Below, in pieces: positions 17,570-25,604 of a stretch of DNA of 64,000 nucleotides. The notes under the pieces were generated by a model. The model had not been told where the DNA came from, made no database searches, and saw nothing but the letters and a program-made list of their open reading frames with translations. The stretch is taken from the NCBI RefSeq assembly GCF_001278035.1, contig NZ_CP009452.1:4187501-4251500 (forward strand). The letters run 5' to 3'. Made by a program: the position numbers and the translations under genes. The stretch's first letter is position 1. Each line of letters opens with the position of its first letter. This DNA comes from Sphingopyxis sp. 113P3 (GTDB taxonomy: Bacteria; Pseudomonadota; Alphaproteobacteria; Sphingomonadales; Sphingomonadaceae).

Positions 17570-17797
17570 ATGGACATGCGCCGCCTCGTGGGATTGAACT
17601 TTGCCAGGCTGAGAAAGGATAAGGGCTTTACCCAGGAGCGCTTTGCGGAGACGTCGGGCTTTACGCAGCAATATGTCAGCGATCTGGAGCGGGGCCGACG
17701 TAACCCGACCGTTGTCACCTTGTTTCACCTGGCCTCGGCGCTTGGCGTCACGCCCGCCGATCTTGTGGCCGAAGTCGACCCGTCCGAAACTGACTAG
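17570..17797 (+). CDS. XRE-family repressor (QseC-like)
   Basis: The 75-residue protein is almost wholly a Cro/CI-type helix-turn-helix: NFARLRKDKGFTQERFAETSG, then QQYVSDLERGRRNPTVVTLFHLASALGVTPADL. It is divergent from the QseM-like gene with a dyad operator between them. In Mesorhizobium, QseC has this size, fold and position and sets a bistable switch for qseM. The start may be ATG 17570 or 17576; no ribosome site is evident, so a leaderless or near-leaderless transcript is possible. Confidence 0.85.
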   Translation: MDMRRLVGLNFARLRKDKGFTQERFAETSGFTQQYVSDLERGRRNPTVVTLFHLASALGVTPADLVAEVDPSETD

Positions 17798-17917
17798 CTT
17801 CGCAGAACTCGAGCGCGAGCCGGGCGCCAGCCCGGCGAGCGCGATTGCGGCCGCGCGAACCTTGGGACGCGCGGCCGCTGCCGATCTGGCGCAGCAGATC
17901 GGCGCAAAACGGCGAAG

Positions 17918-17945
17918 CCGCAGGGCCGGAGCTCCGGCCCTGCGG
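17918..17945. terminator. 28-bp perfect palindrome between convergent genes
   Basis: A 14-bp arm beginning CCGCAGGGCC is followed directly by its exact complement, ending GGCCCTGCGG at 17945. It lies between the XRE gene (+) and the DUF932 gene (-) and could stop transcription from both sides, although no T-tract follows. A second hairpin, CCGATCTG-N6-CAGATCGG, is at 17881-17902. Confidence 0.6.
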
Positions 17946-17955
17946 TGGCGGATGG

Positions 17956-18798
17956 TCAGGCGGCCTTGAGGCGCTGCATCCCCTCGGCCAGCGTCCAGAG
18001 AGCGCGGTTGAGCGTCACGTTCTGGTCGATGCCGTTGATGGCGCGAGTCTGTGCGCGGCGGATGCGACCCTCGGCGTTGCGCTTGCGGCCCTGCAAACCG
18101 CCCCGAACGACATTCTCCTGAATGACGTTGAACGTGGTCCACAGGCTGTCGCCAACGTCCTCGCGGCGGCGCGGCTCGATGATCTGTTCGGGCCGCAACG
18201 GGCTTTCGTCCTCGCCATAGCGGGCGACCAAGCTCACCTCGCCGAGCAACCGGCGCTCGTCCTCGGACAGCCGAACCGCCTTCATCGTTTCGCTGGCGTC
18301 GATCAGCCGGGGGAAATCCTCGGCAACGGTATAAACGCCCTCGATGATGTCGTCCTGAATGTTGCCCTTGTGCGGCACGCGGACTTCCTCGAAGCGCTCG
18401 CCTGCGATCATGCTGTTGGTGCAGACGAAGCGCAGCATGCCAGCGAACATCTGATAGGCGCTGGTCCCGTCGTGGCTGTTGACGATGATGACCTCGGCGG
18501 CCTCGGGCTTGCCGATGCCCTCGTCCCGGCGCAGACGCAGCATGTGCTTGGCGTGGCCGTGGCGGCCGCCGTCGCGCGGCACCGACTGAACGGCGAAGAA
18601 CGGGAACCATCCTTCCCGGCGCAGCCCCTCGACGATGTCGATGGTCGGCACATAGACGTAGCGGTCCGAACGGCTGTCGTGCGCCTCGCGGGCGAAGATC
18701 GACGGGACGTGCCGATAGAGCGCCTCATTGTCGAGCGGCTCCCGCCCGCTGATCTGATGGGCATTACGGCCGAACCGGGTGGCAAGCTGATAGTGCAT
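17956..18798 (-). CDS. DUF932 domain protein
   Basis: The 280-residue protein belongs to the DUF932 family, common on plasmids and ICEs and related to phage/plasmid-like proteins of unknown function. Visible family blocks are VPTIDIVEGLRREGWFPFFAVQS, HMLRLRR, VIIVNSHDGTSAYQMFAGMLRFVC and TTFNVIQENVVRGG. The ATG at 18798 has a strong AAGGAGG seven bases upstream. An in-frame extension to 19260 has no support. The gene ends at a palindromic terminator shared with the XRE gene. Confidence 0.9.
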   Translation of the reverse strand: MHYQLATRFGRNAHQISGREPLDNEALYRHVPSIFAREAHDSRSDRYVYVPTIDIVEGLRREGWFPFFAVQSVPRDGGRHGHAKHMLRLRRDEGIGKPEAAEVIIVNSHDGTSAYQMFAGMLRFVCTNSMIAGERFEEVRVPHKGNIQDDIIEGVYTVAEDFPRLIDASETMKAVRLSEDERRLLGEVSLVARYGEDESPLRPEQIIEPRRREDVGDSLWTTFNVIQENVVRGGLQGRKRNAEGRIRRAQTRAINGIDQNVTLNRALWTLAEGMQRLKAA

Positions 18799-19063
18799 TC
18801 TGACCTCCTTGGGCTTGGGTTTCCGCGCAGCGGAGCGCCGCGCTGAAACCCTGCCCGTCGGCGAGACCGGGGGTGCAACCGGAGTGGGCGGCTTCGCGGG
18901 GAACCGGCTGCACGGAACGCGCTCGCGCGTGGAGGAAGCCGGGCGGAAGCCGCTCCGAAGGGCGCTGGGGGCAGCGCCCCAAGCACTGCGCCGGCCACGG
19001 CGCCAGCAAACAGCTCTTGCCATTTGTTCTTGTTTTGATCCAAACCGGCCGCAAGGAGTCGGT
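18799..19063. other. 265-bp divergent intergenic region with two strong hairpins
   Basis: The gap between the DUF932 gene (-) and the small gene at 19064 (+) contains a hairpin GGGTTTC-C-GCGC ... GCGC-T-GAAACCC at 18817-18851 and a second one, GGGCGCT-N6-AGCGCCC, at 18960-18979. No ORF in it looks coding. It should contain both promoters. Structured 5' leaders are possible. Confidence 0.5.
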
Positions 19064-19393
19064 ATGAGCATTACGATCACAGGACAGCCCGGCCAGCGCA
19101 TCGCGGTCGCTGGCGACATCACCAAGACGCTGCGAGTTCCATATGACGGGGCGGAGGGGCGCTTCCTTCTGGCGGCGAGTGATGGTTCGCTGATCGAAGG
19201 CCGCCTCGAAGCCGAGGAAGAGCGCTTCGATTTCCGGGTCGTGGTGGACGGAGCGGGCATCTCGCGGATCGGTCCAGGCGAGCTGACGCTGGATTGGGCG
19301 GTCGAATGGGTGACGATCGCACCCTATGAAGCCAGCGCTCTGCCGGAGCGCGGCCCGATGCCACTGCCGCTGTTCGATTCGCGGTCCGGCTAG
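19064..19393 (+). CDS. Hypothetical ICE protein, 109 aa
   Basis: I do not recognise this family. The 109-residue protein is acidic, has no membrane segment, and is rich in short beta-prone stretches (SITITGQPGQRIAVAGDITKT, RFLLAASDGSLIEG, ERFDFRVVVDGAG). The closing part has WAVEWVTIAPYE. The start ATG at 19064 has AAGGAG seven bases upstream, which supports it as a true gene. It is the only plus-strand gene in this part of the element apart from the XRE gene and is followed by a GC-rich hairpin. Confidence 0.75.
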   Translation: MSITITGQPGQRIAVAGDITKTLRVPYDGAEGRFLLAASDGSLIEGRLEAEEERFDFRVVVDGAGISRIGPGELTLDWAVEWVTIAPYEASALPERGPMPLPLFDSRSG

Positions 19394-19412
19394 TTGGCCC
19401 ATTAACGCGAGA

Positions 19413-19442
19413 CGCCCCCCCGCTCCGGTGGAGCGGGGGGCG
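19413..19442. terminator. GC-rich hairpin between convergent genes
   Basis: CCCCCCCGCTCC pairs with GGAGCGGGGGG around a three-base loop. It lies in the 59-bp gap between the convergent 109-aa gene (+) and DUF736 gene (-), so it probably ends both transcripts. No T-tract is present. Confidence 0.7.
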
Positions 19443-19452
19443 CCGCCTCGGA

Positions 19453-19752
19453 TCAGCGTGACCAGATGAGCGCGTATTCGCCGGCGTTGTCGGTCTCGGA
19501 CAGCGTGGCATAGACGGGAGCCGGAAAACTCGGATCGTCCAGCTTGACCGAGATGTAGTCGCGGCCTTCGCGGCTGGTCTTCTTCCAAGCCGCGCCGATG
19601 TCCATCGATCCGGCGCTGATACGGAAGTCCGGGGACTTTTCGCCGTCCTTCTCGACCGGGCGGAGGGCGGCCTTGGTGCTAAGAGTGAGCGTCTTGATGA
19701 CGCCGGTGAACTCGCCCTTGCTGTTGGCGGTGAAGGTGCCGATGGTAGCCAT
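19453..19752 (-). CDS. DUF736 domain protein (second copy)
   Basis: The 99-residue protein has the DUF736 pattern MATIGTFTANSKGEFTGVIKTLTL, PDFRISAGSMDIGAAW, and GRDYISVKLDDPSFPAPVYATL. It is a clear paralogue of the 111-residue protein at 14386-14721 but is closer to the standard form of the family. The ATG at 19752 has GGAG about eight bases upstream. A longer frame to 19893 adds an unmatched N-terminus and was not used. Function unknown; the family is tied to mobile elements. Confidence 0.92.
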   Translation of the reverse strand: MATIGTFTANSKGEFTGVIKTLTLSTKAALRPVEKDGEKSPDFRISAGSMDIGAAWKKTSREGRDYISVKLDDPSFPAPVYATLSETDNAGEYALIWSR

Positions 19753-20100
19753 GTCGTATTCTCCATTTGCTTGGGCCACGCCCATCGCGGCCTCGATGGC
19801 GATCGACGGATCGGTGGCGAGCGGCGGCGCACCGTTCACGGCCGGAACGAAGTGCAGGACGGCGCCACGCGGCTTTTTTGAATCGCGATGCAAAGCCGAA
19901 GGCGGCGGAAAAAAGCCGAGCGGCGCCGTTGCGCCAAGACGATCGAGGCGAAGACGTCCTCCGATCAGATCAGGCCATTACGAGGCTGTGCGGTGCGATC
20001 GGCGAATGTCGGGGCGGGACATGGCATTTACGGCGCCATAGTAACGCCGATCGAGAGCATCAGCGTGCGTTAGCCGATCCCGCGCCTAGCCGGGTGATCA
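19753..20100. other. 348-bp non-coding gap
   Basis: No convincing gene is seen. The gap holds the probable promoter for DUF736 and a 9-bp inverted repeat GGCTTTTTT (19871-19879) / AAAAAAGCC (19909-19917) with a 29-base spacer. It separates the conserved ICE genes from the AAA-ATPase cargo pair, so it may mark one edge of an insertion slot. Confidence 0.45.
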
Positions 20101-22398
20101 TCACTGCCGGGGACGTGAAGCAAAGGCGAGCGTTCGCCTTGTGAAATCGGCCAGCTCACGATCATTGATCGCCTCGGTTTGGTAGGCCGGGTTCTCATCA
20201 TGGTGATAGCGGTTGCCGAAATCGAGAAGCGCCCGCAGCTCAGCGGTATCGTTCGGCCCCAAGATCTCCTCCGCCGTTCCGAGCCGTTGGCGACAAATGT
20301 CTGCGAACTGGCCGAGCTTACCACCGGGCCTGAACTGCGCGGGAAAGGCAACGCGGACAAAGGTTTCGAGCATCGGGCGAAGCGACTCTGCAATCTTACG
20401 CTCGACGGCCGGGTCCGCCGCCTGGAGGTAGGCGAGCGCATCGGCGTGTCTCTTGTCGTGCAGCGTAATCATGTCGCCGGTGACATCCCAGGCCACCAGC
20501 GTCGAGCCCTGCTGCGCGCGCACGACCTGGAGCGAGGCGCGCGGGAGCGCGCCGCACTTTTCCCAGACATTCAGGATGAACGGCTTCGAGTGCGAGAGGA
20601 CGATGACCTGCCCCACGGCGCCCGCGAGACGGTGAATCTCCTGCACAGTGTGCAGAGTGCGGTGCTCATCAAGGCTGCTCATAGGATCATCGATCACGAC
20701 AATCTTCTGCGCGAGCGCCTGGTCGCGTTCGAGCGTGGCGAAGAAGAAGGCGAGCGCCAAGGTGTTGCGGTCGCCCGCGCTCAGCGCAGTCCGGAAGCTC
20801 GGCCCCTCGGCTGCGTTGAGCCCGACGGCGATATTGTTGATGAGCACATTGTAGCTGGCGGCCGATCCGCCACGATTGTTCACGGGTGCGACGTTGCCCA
20901 GTCGAAAGCCGGCGTTGAAGCGACGCAGGTAGTCGTTCACCGCGTCTTGGTAGGCCGGAAAGACGTTCTGACGATATTGGTTGAGCGCCTCGCGGGCCTG
21001 GTCCCGCGCGGTCTCGGTCCGTCCCTTCTCATCGCGCTCGTCAACATAGGCGGTGCAGAGCGCGGCGATCTCCGGCTGATGCCGGGCCTCGACGGCGCGA
21101 AGCCGCGTTAGATCGGCAGCCAGCGCGGCGACGTTGGCCGCCCGCGCTTCCTCCTTGACGAGCGCCAGAGCCTCGTTCGCGTGCACCAAGGTTGCGGCAA
21201 CCCGATCAAGGCCAGCCCGGTGGGCCTCATAGGTCGCGACGGCGGCGCGCACGTCGTCGCCCAGCGTCAAAGACTCCAGCGGCGCGGCCTGTTTGGCTTT
21301 CAAGCGCTCCATGATGCCGTCGCGGGCGGCTTTCCAGGCGCGAGCAATTTCCGCGGTGTCGATCTGAATGGCGGGGACTTCGGTGAAAGCCTGCCAAAAT
21401 TCGCGGCGCTCAATAGCTTCGCGCACCGTGCGCTCGAAGGCCGCAGGCACGTCGCCGGCATGGGTGGTCGTGAGGGTTTGGACTGCGTTGGCGATGTCGC
21501 GCTTCAAGTCGTTGTAGGCATCTCCGAAATAGGCGCGGTAGTGCCCGATTACAGGAGAGCCGGCGAGATCCTGGGCGCAGAACGGGCAGATCGCCGCGCC
21601 TGCCGCTGCGGCATGGTCGGCGTGCGTCAGCCCTTCGCCAATCCAACGCTCCCCGCCACGGGCGAGCAGCGCGATGTGCGCCCGCACACGCTCGGCTGCC
21701 GCCTCTTCCAGACCCGGCAAATCGCGATGGAGAAGTTCGTCCAAGGCGTCGAGGTCGAAGGCCGGCAGGGAGAGCGCTGGGAATATCGCCGCCGCCGCAA
21801 CCGCCTCCGATGACCGGGCGGCGGCCAGTCGCTTTTCCGCGTCGGCCAATTCCCGATCGAGGTCGGGGATCGGTTGCAGCGCGCAGAACGCATCTGCGTC
21901 GAGCCCACCGCGCCGAGCGGCCGGGATCGCATCGGCTTTGGCGCGGAGGTCGCGGTTGTGCTGCTCGATCCGATCGACATGCGTTTGCACGGCGGCGTTC
22001 AACGCAACACCCTGGCTCCCAACGATCAGCTCATGCAGGTTCTGGCGATTACCGGGGATAACCTCGATGCCCGAACACACGTTCTGGGCCACGAACTCAT
22101 CGTCGAAGACGGCGACATTGGGCTCGGTTCGGGACCATGCTCCATTCTGGAAGACGGCGGGCGCACCGGCAGCCAGGCCGATGACCACATGCGGGGGATT
22201 CGCGGCGCCGAGACGATGACGATCGCTGATCGGCGCGGCGGCCCCCGTCGCCAGGGACCGCAGAATGGCGGTCAGCGTCGTCTTCCCGCGCCCATTCTCG
22301 CCATAGACAACCGTGAGCTTCGCGAACGGAATCTGAGCGCCAGCGTTCACCGAATCGAACTGGCCAATATTCCGCAGTAATTGAATTGCCTGAACCAC
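20101..22398 (-). CDS. AAA ATPase with zinc-hook-like CPFC motif (AAA_13, RloC/PrrC-like head)
   Basis: The protein has about 765 residues. Walker A GENGRGKTT lies near residues 33-41, an ABC-signature-like SAGDRNTLAL near 539, and Walker B VVIDDPMSSLDE near 567-578. A long alpha-helical middle carries CPFC at about residues 271-274, the arrangement of SMC/Rad50-like and RloC-like proteins. The last 130 residues contain RPMLETFVR and GNRYHHD, a possible effector region; I cannot assert a PrrC-type nuclease triad. The start is probably GTG 22398 with GGGGGG seven bases upstream; ATG 22428 is an alternative. It follows the DCL/HNH-like gene by 77 bases on the same strand, suggesting one functional unit. 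Confidence 0.85.
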   Translation of the reverse strand: MVQAIQLLRNIGQFDSVNAGAQIPFAKLTVVYGENGRGKTTLTAILRSLATGAAAPISDRHRLGAANPPHVVIGLAAGAPAVFQNGAWSRTEPNVAVFDDEFVAQNVCSGIEVIPGNRQNLHELIVGSQGVALNAAVQTHVDRIEQHNRDLRAKADAIPAARRGGLDADAFCALQPIPDLDRELADAEKRLAAARSSEAVAAAAIFPALSLPAFDLDALDELLHRDLPGLEEAAAERVRAHIALLARGGERWIGEGLTHADHAAAAGAAICPFCAQDLAGSPVIGHYRAYFGDAYNDLKRDIANAVQTLTTTHAGDVPAAFERTVREAIERREFWQAFTEVPAIQIDTAEIARAWKAARDGIMERLKAKQAAPLESLTLGDDVRAAVATYEAHRAGLDRVAATLVHANEALALVKEEARAANVAALAADLTRLRAVEARHQPEIAALCTAYVDERDEKGRTETARDQAREALNQYRQNVFPAYQDAVNDYLRRFNAGFRLGNVAPVNNRGGSAASYNVLINNIAVGLNAAEGPSFRTALSAGDRNTLALAFFFATLERDQALAQKIVVIDDPMSSLDEHRTLHTVQEIHRLAGAVGQVIVLSHSKPFILNVWEKCGALPRASLQVVRAQQGSTLVAWDVTGDMITLHDKRHADALAYLQAADPAVERKIAESLRPMLETFVRVAFPAQFRPGGKLGQFADICRQRLGTAEEILGPNDTAELRALLDFGNRYHHDENPAYQTEAINDRELADFTRRTLAFASRPRQ

Positions 22399-22475
22399 GC
22401 TGAATCCCCCCGGTCCGCCAATATACATGGGACGGCACAACCATAGCGGTTCCGCCCCGAGGGGTCAGCGGTGAT

Positions 22476-23237
22476 TCACTTCAAGACCACCGGCCTGCGA
22501 ACCTTGGGCCTGCGCTGAGACGCCGACATCGCCAGATTTCGGGTCCGGGCCACGATTCTCAGAATGGCGGCGCCGTGATGGAATTGCCGGAACGCGTCGG
22601 CAACGGCCGGATCAACAAAAGTGGTCGTAGTTTGACTGTCTGCCGGGGCGGTGACGGTGCCGAGGGGCACTTCGTGTTGCCATCCTCGCGCGGCGCGGAA
22701 GCTCAGGACCAATTGCCCGAAGGTCGGATAGGCGTGGTCGATATGGGCCGCGTCGATCGCAATGAGCTCGTCAGTCAGCTCGCAGGGGACTCGACCGAGT
22801 TCGTCTCCGTAGGTCTTGAAGTGCCGAACTTTGGCGGCTTTCAAATCCGCCGCTACCGCCGCCCGGCAGGCGTCATAGAACTCCTGGGCGTTTGATTTTG
22901 GGACTCCACGAACAGCCGCCAAATAGCTGAAATCCGTTTCACTCCCGTCAACGCGCCGCACCCAAAAGCCGGGTGTCGAGTAGCCGTCGCCGGTGTTCCG
23001 GCGCCGGAAGAAGGAATCCACCCCTTCGCCGATCTTCGAGGGACCGTCCACGATCACGCCGTCATAGCGTTCGAGAAGGGCAATCAGGTCGTCATGGTCG
23101 GCACGGTCTTCGACCACCTCCTCATCGGAATGGCGGGCGAGCATGCCCTTAAAGTGAGCCAGGGCGGCGCTCTGGGTCTTCCATGCCCTGCCGTTCGACA
23201 GACTGATCGCCTTTGCCACTGGTGCGCGTATCCCCAT
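22476..23237 (-). CDS. DCL/DUF3223 protein with HNH-like C-terminal region
   Basis: The 253-residue protein shows a DCL (DUF3223)-type domain at about residues 15-115: a helix with ALAHFKGML, the DLIALLERY block, KIGEGVDSFFRRR, then WVRRVDGSETDFSY. The second half has CELTDELIAIDAAHIDHAYP (about residues 152-171) and FHHGAAILRIVARTRNL (about 219-235), which resemble the core H-x-D-H and the final helix of HNH-type nucleases. DCL-HNH fusions are known in restriction-like contexts. Placed before the AAA ATPase, it may be the nuclease partner of a defence pair. The ATG at 23237 lacks a strong ribosome site. Confidence 0.75.
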   Translation of the reverse strand: MGIRAPVAKAISLSNGRAWKTQSAALAHFKGMLARHSDEEVVEDRADHDDLIALLERYDGVIVDGPSKIGEGVDSFFRRRNTGDGYSTPGFWVRRVDGSETDFSYLAAVRGVPKSNAQEFYDACRAAVAADLKAAKVRHFKTYGDELGRVPCELTDELIAIDAAHIDHAYPTFGQLVLSFRAARGWQHEVPLGTVTAPADSQTTTTFVDPAVADAFRQFHHGAAILRIVARTRNLAMSASQRRPKVRRPVVLK

Positions 23238-23378
23238 TTCAGCCTGCCAACTGGCTATCGGCGAGGATGGTTCGACGCAAGGCGACACACAACTATGTCG
23301 GCCGCGCGCGTGCGCGCGGCCGAATTGCTGGGGTGAGAGCAAGGCCGGGACCGCTCGCGCAGCCCCGGCCCGGTCCCG

Positions 23379-25424
23379 CTACTCGGCGGCGACCGCGTAG
23401 CCCGCTTCGCCGTCCTCCACGTCAGACGGCTGCTCTACGGCCTCGATGGTCGCGGGCTGCTTCCCCTCTGGCGTCGGCGTCCGCAGCACGGCAGGTAGCC
23501 AGCCAGTCCCGGCCAGAAGCTGCTCCGCGGCCAGCGCCATGTCCGGCTTCTTCATGTCCGCGATACGACGGGCGGCATCCTCCGAAACACCTTCCGACAC
23601 GGCTTCCACGATGTGCGCCTTGGTGACGCGGCCAAGATAGCTGTCCACAGTGGGCGTCCAGTCCTTCGCCACGTCCAGCGCCAGCGCGGTCGCAAGTCGG
23701 TCAGCAGTTTGCAGAGAGCGGGCCTTGCGATCCCACGGCAAACGCAGCGCATTGACGGTGCGGGACACGCAATGCGCCAGCAGCGCCAGCCGCTTCGCGT
23801 CGTCCAAGGCGACGATGAAGCCCCACAGGTCGGCCACGTCACGCGGCATCCGCTCGGCCCACGCTTCATGCGCCTCGCTTGCCCGCGCAGCCAACGGCGT
23901 GTCCTCGATCCCGTCCGCATGACTGCCAAGCGGCGTCACGGTCGGACGGATTTCGAGGCAACCGGCCTCGGTGTAGCTGTAGAACAGTTGCGCCGTGAGC
24001 GTGTGGGTCAAGACGATCAGCGCCATGTCGGGCCGCTCACCAAGCGCCACGCGAAGCGCCAGCGTTCGGTAGGCGGACAGGTCGCGGATGAGGCTGTCGG
24101 AAATCGGCTTGCCCGGTTCCTCGTCCTCCTCCTCGATCTCCTGCGCGTCGTCGTAGCCGTCCTCCATCTGCTCGTTCGGTTCGTCATCCGGGGTGGCCGT
24201 GTCGCCTTCGGTTTCCGGCTCCGGCTGCGGGTCGGCCAGCGCCTCGTCCTCGAGCCGGACGAAACCACGCTCGATCCTCACCGCGCCGTCATGGTTGAGC
24301 ACGATGAACGCGCCCCCATGCGCCACTACCTGCGGGTCGTAGGCGTAACGCTTGGCCGAAATGGCGTCGATCGCGTCGGACACCGCCTCCAGCTTCGCCG
24401 CCACGTCCTCGGGCATCTCGTCATAGGACGAATAGCCCTCGGCAAGCTCGTCATGCTCGGTGGACAGCGCCTCCAGCCGCGCCTCGTCCTCGTCAGACAG
24501 CGGAATCGACTGCGGATAGAAGCGCCGCATCCCGTGGGCGTGGGGATAGTCGATGAGCGCTTCGGTCCATTTCCAGCCTTCGGCCTCGACCTTGCCTGCG
24601 ATCTCGCGCAGCTTCTCGACGGCGAGAATGTCGAGCAAGCCCGCATCCTCGAAGAACCCGCCCCGGTCCTCGCTGAACAGGTCGCGGATGATGTTGCCGC
24701 CCGCCTCGACATAGGCGTCGGCCCCGACGAACACGGCGCGCCGGTCGGTGGCGGGCACGTTGCTCGCGGTCATGTCGCGCCGAATGATCCACGGCTCACG
24801 GTTGTGATGCAGGTTGGCGAAAACCTGCTCCTGCCGGGCATGATCCTCGGTGATCGCAAAGGCCATAAGCTGGTCCAGCGTAAGCCCGTCCTCCCGATAG
24901 ACCTGCAACAGCTTCGGGGAAACCGCGCCAAGGCGCAGCCGCTGCTTGACCACACCCGCCGACACGCCGAACCGCGCACCGATCTCTTCCGCGCCCCAGC
25001 CCTTGCCGTCCGCAAGCTCGCGGAAGCGCTCGAACTGGTCGGCAGGGTGCATCGGGGTACGGGTCACGTTCTCGTCCAGACTGATCTCGGACGGGTCATT
25101 GGCCGTGTCCAGCCAGCAGCGCACCGGCTCGGACTTCTTGATCTGCTTGCGCTTGGCACGCAGCAGCATCGCCAGCCTCCGGCCTTCGCCAGCGGTGACG
25201 AGATAGTAGCCGGTCGGCGTCCCGTCCTCCTTTACCTCCGGCTCCACGACAAGGTTCTGGATCAGCCCCTTGTGCTGAATCGAAGCGGACAGCGCCTCGA
25301 TGGCGGCTTCTCCGTGCGGCACCTTGCGCGCATTTTTGGGGGACTTCTTGAGCTTGGCGAGCGGCACGAAAATCTCGACGGCCGACACAGCCTCGGCGGT
25401 TACGGTTTCGGTAACAGCGTTCAT
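23379..25424 (-). CDS. Large ParB/RepB-like DNA-binding protein of the ICE
   Basis: The 681-residue protein has an N-terminal ParB/Srx domain (about residues 18-115; SPKNARKV, GLIQNLVVEPE and TAGEGRRLAMLLRAKR). A KorB-like helix-turn-helix region follows (about 130-190; ADQFERFRELADGKGWGAEEIGARFG). The long C-terminal region has an acidic stretch near residues 395-440. No parA is near it. Such solitary ParB-like proteins are common in sphingomonad plasmids and ICEs and may help maintenance or regulate genes. ATG 25424 has AGGAGAAG upstream. Downstream is the DCL gene with a 141-bp gap. Confidence 0.88.
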   Translation of the reverse strand: MNAVTETVTAEAVSAVEIFVPLAKLKKSPKNARKVPHGEAAIEALSASIQHKGLIQNLVVEPEVKEDGTPTGYYLVTAGEGRRLAMLLRAKRKQIKKSEPVRCWLDTANDPSEISLDENVTRTPMHPADQFERFRELADGKGWGAEEIGARFGVSAGVVKQRLRLGAVSPKLLQVYREDGLTLDQLMAFAITEDHARQEQVFANLHHNREPWIIRRDMTASNVPATDRRAVFVGADAYVEAGGNIIRDLFSEDRGGFFEDAGLLDILAVEKLREIAGKVEAEGWKWTEALIDYPHAHGMRRFYPQSIPLSDEDEARLEALSTEHDELAEGYSSYDEMPEDVAAKLEAVSDAIDAISAKRYAYDPQVVAHGGAFIVLNHDGAVRIERGFVRLEDEALADPQPEPETEGDTATPDDEPNEQMEDGYDDAQEIEEEDEEPGKPISDSLIRDLSAYRTLALRVALGERPDMALIVLTHTLTAQLFYSYTEAGCLEIRPTVTPLGSHADGIEDTPLAARASEAHEAWAERMPRDVADLWGFIVALDDAKRLALLAHCVSRTVNALRLPWDRKARSLQTADRLATALALDVAKDWTPTVDSYLGRVTKAHIVEAVSEGVSEDAARRIADMKKPDMALAAEQLLAGTGWLPAVLRTPTPEGKQPATIEAVEQPSDVEDGEAGYAVAAE

Positions 25425-25459
25425 CACACTTCTCCTTCAAACCGCACTCGCCCCGGAAT

Positions 25460-25604
25460 GGGGTGGGCGGCGAAGGAGCGGACCGGCAGGCCCGCCGGCG
25501 GAGCCGGGCAGCATCCGCAGGACCGGAACGCAGAGGAGGTAAGCGCGGCTTGCCGCGCGTTGCGGCCCGGCGCGGCGGGCCTAGAGGGGAGCGGCGCCCA
25601 CCCC
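25460..25604. other. Nested inverted repeats in the 457-bp gap between parB-like gene and fitAB
   Basis: Three nested perfect repeats can be read: GGGGTGGGCG (25460-25469) with CGCCCACCCC (25595-25604), AGGCCCGCC (25488-25496) with GGCGGGCCT (25574-25582), and an inner hairpin GCGCGGC-TT-GCCGCGC (25543-25558). No ORF fits coding use across them. The whole gap runs from 25425 to 25881 and also holds the promoters of parB (leftward) and fitAB (rightward). A folded RNA, a protein-binding site or an origin are all possible. Confidence 0.55.

Noticed and set aside
17798..17917. TraR/LuxR-type regulator near the antiactivator locus
   Set aside because: No such gene is present in this stretch or elsewhere in the window.
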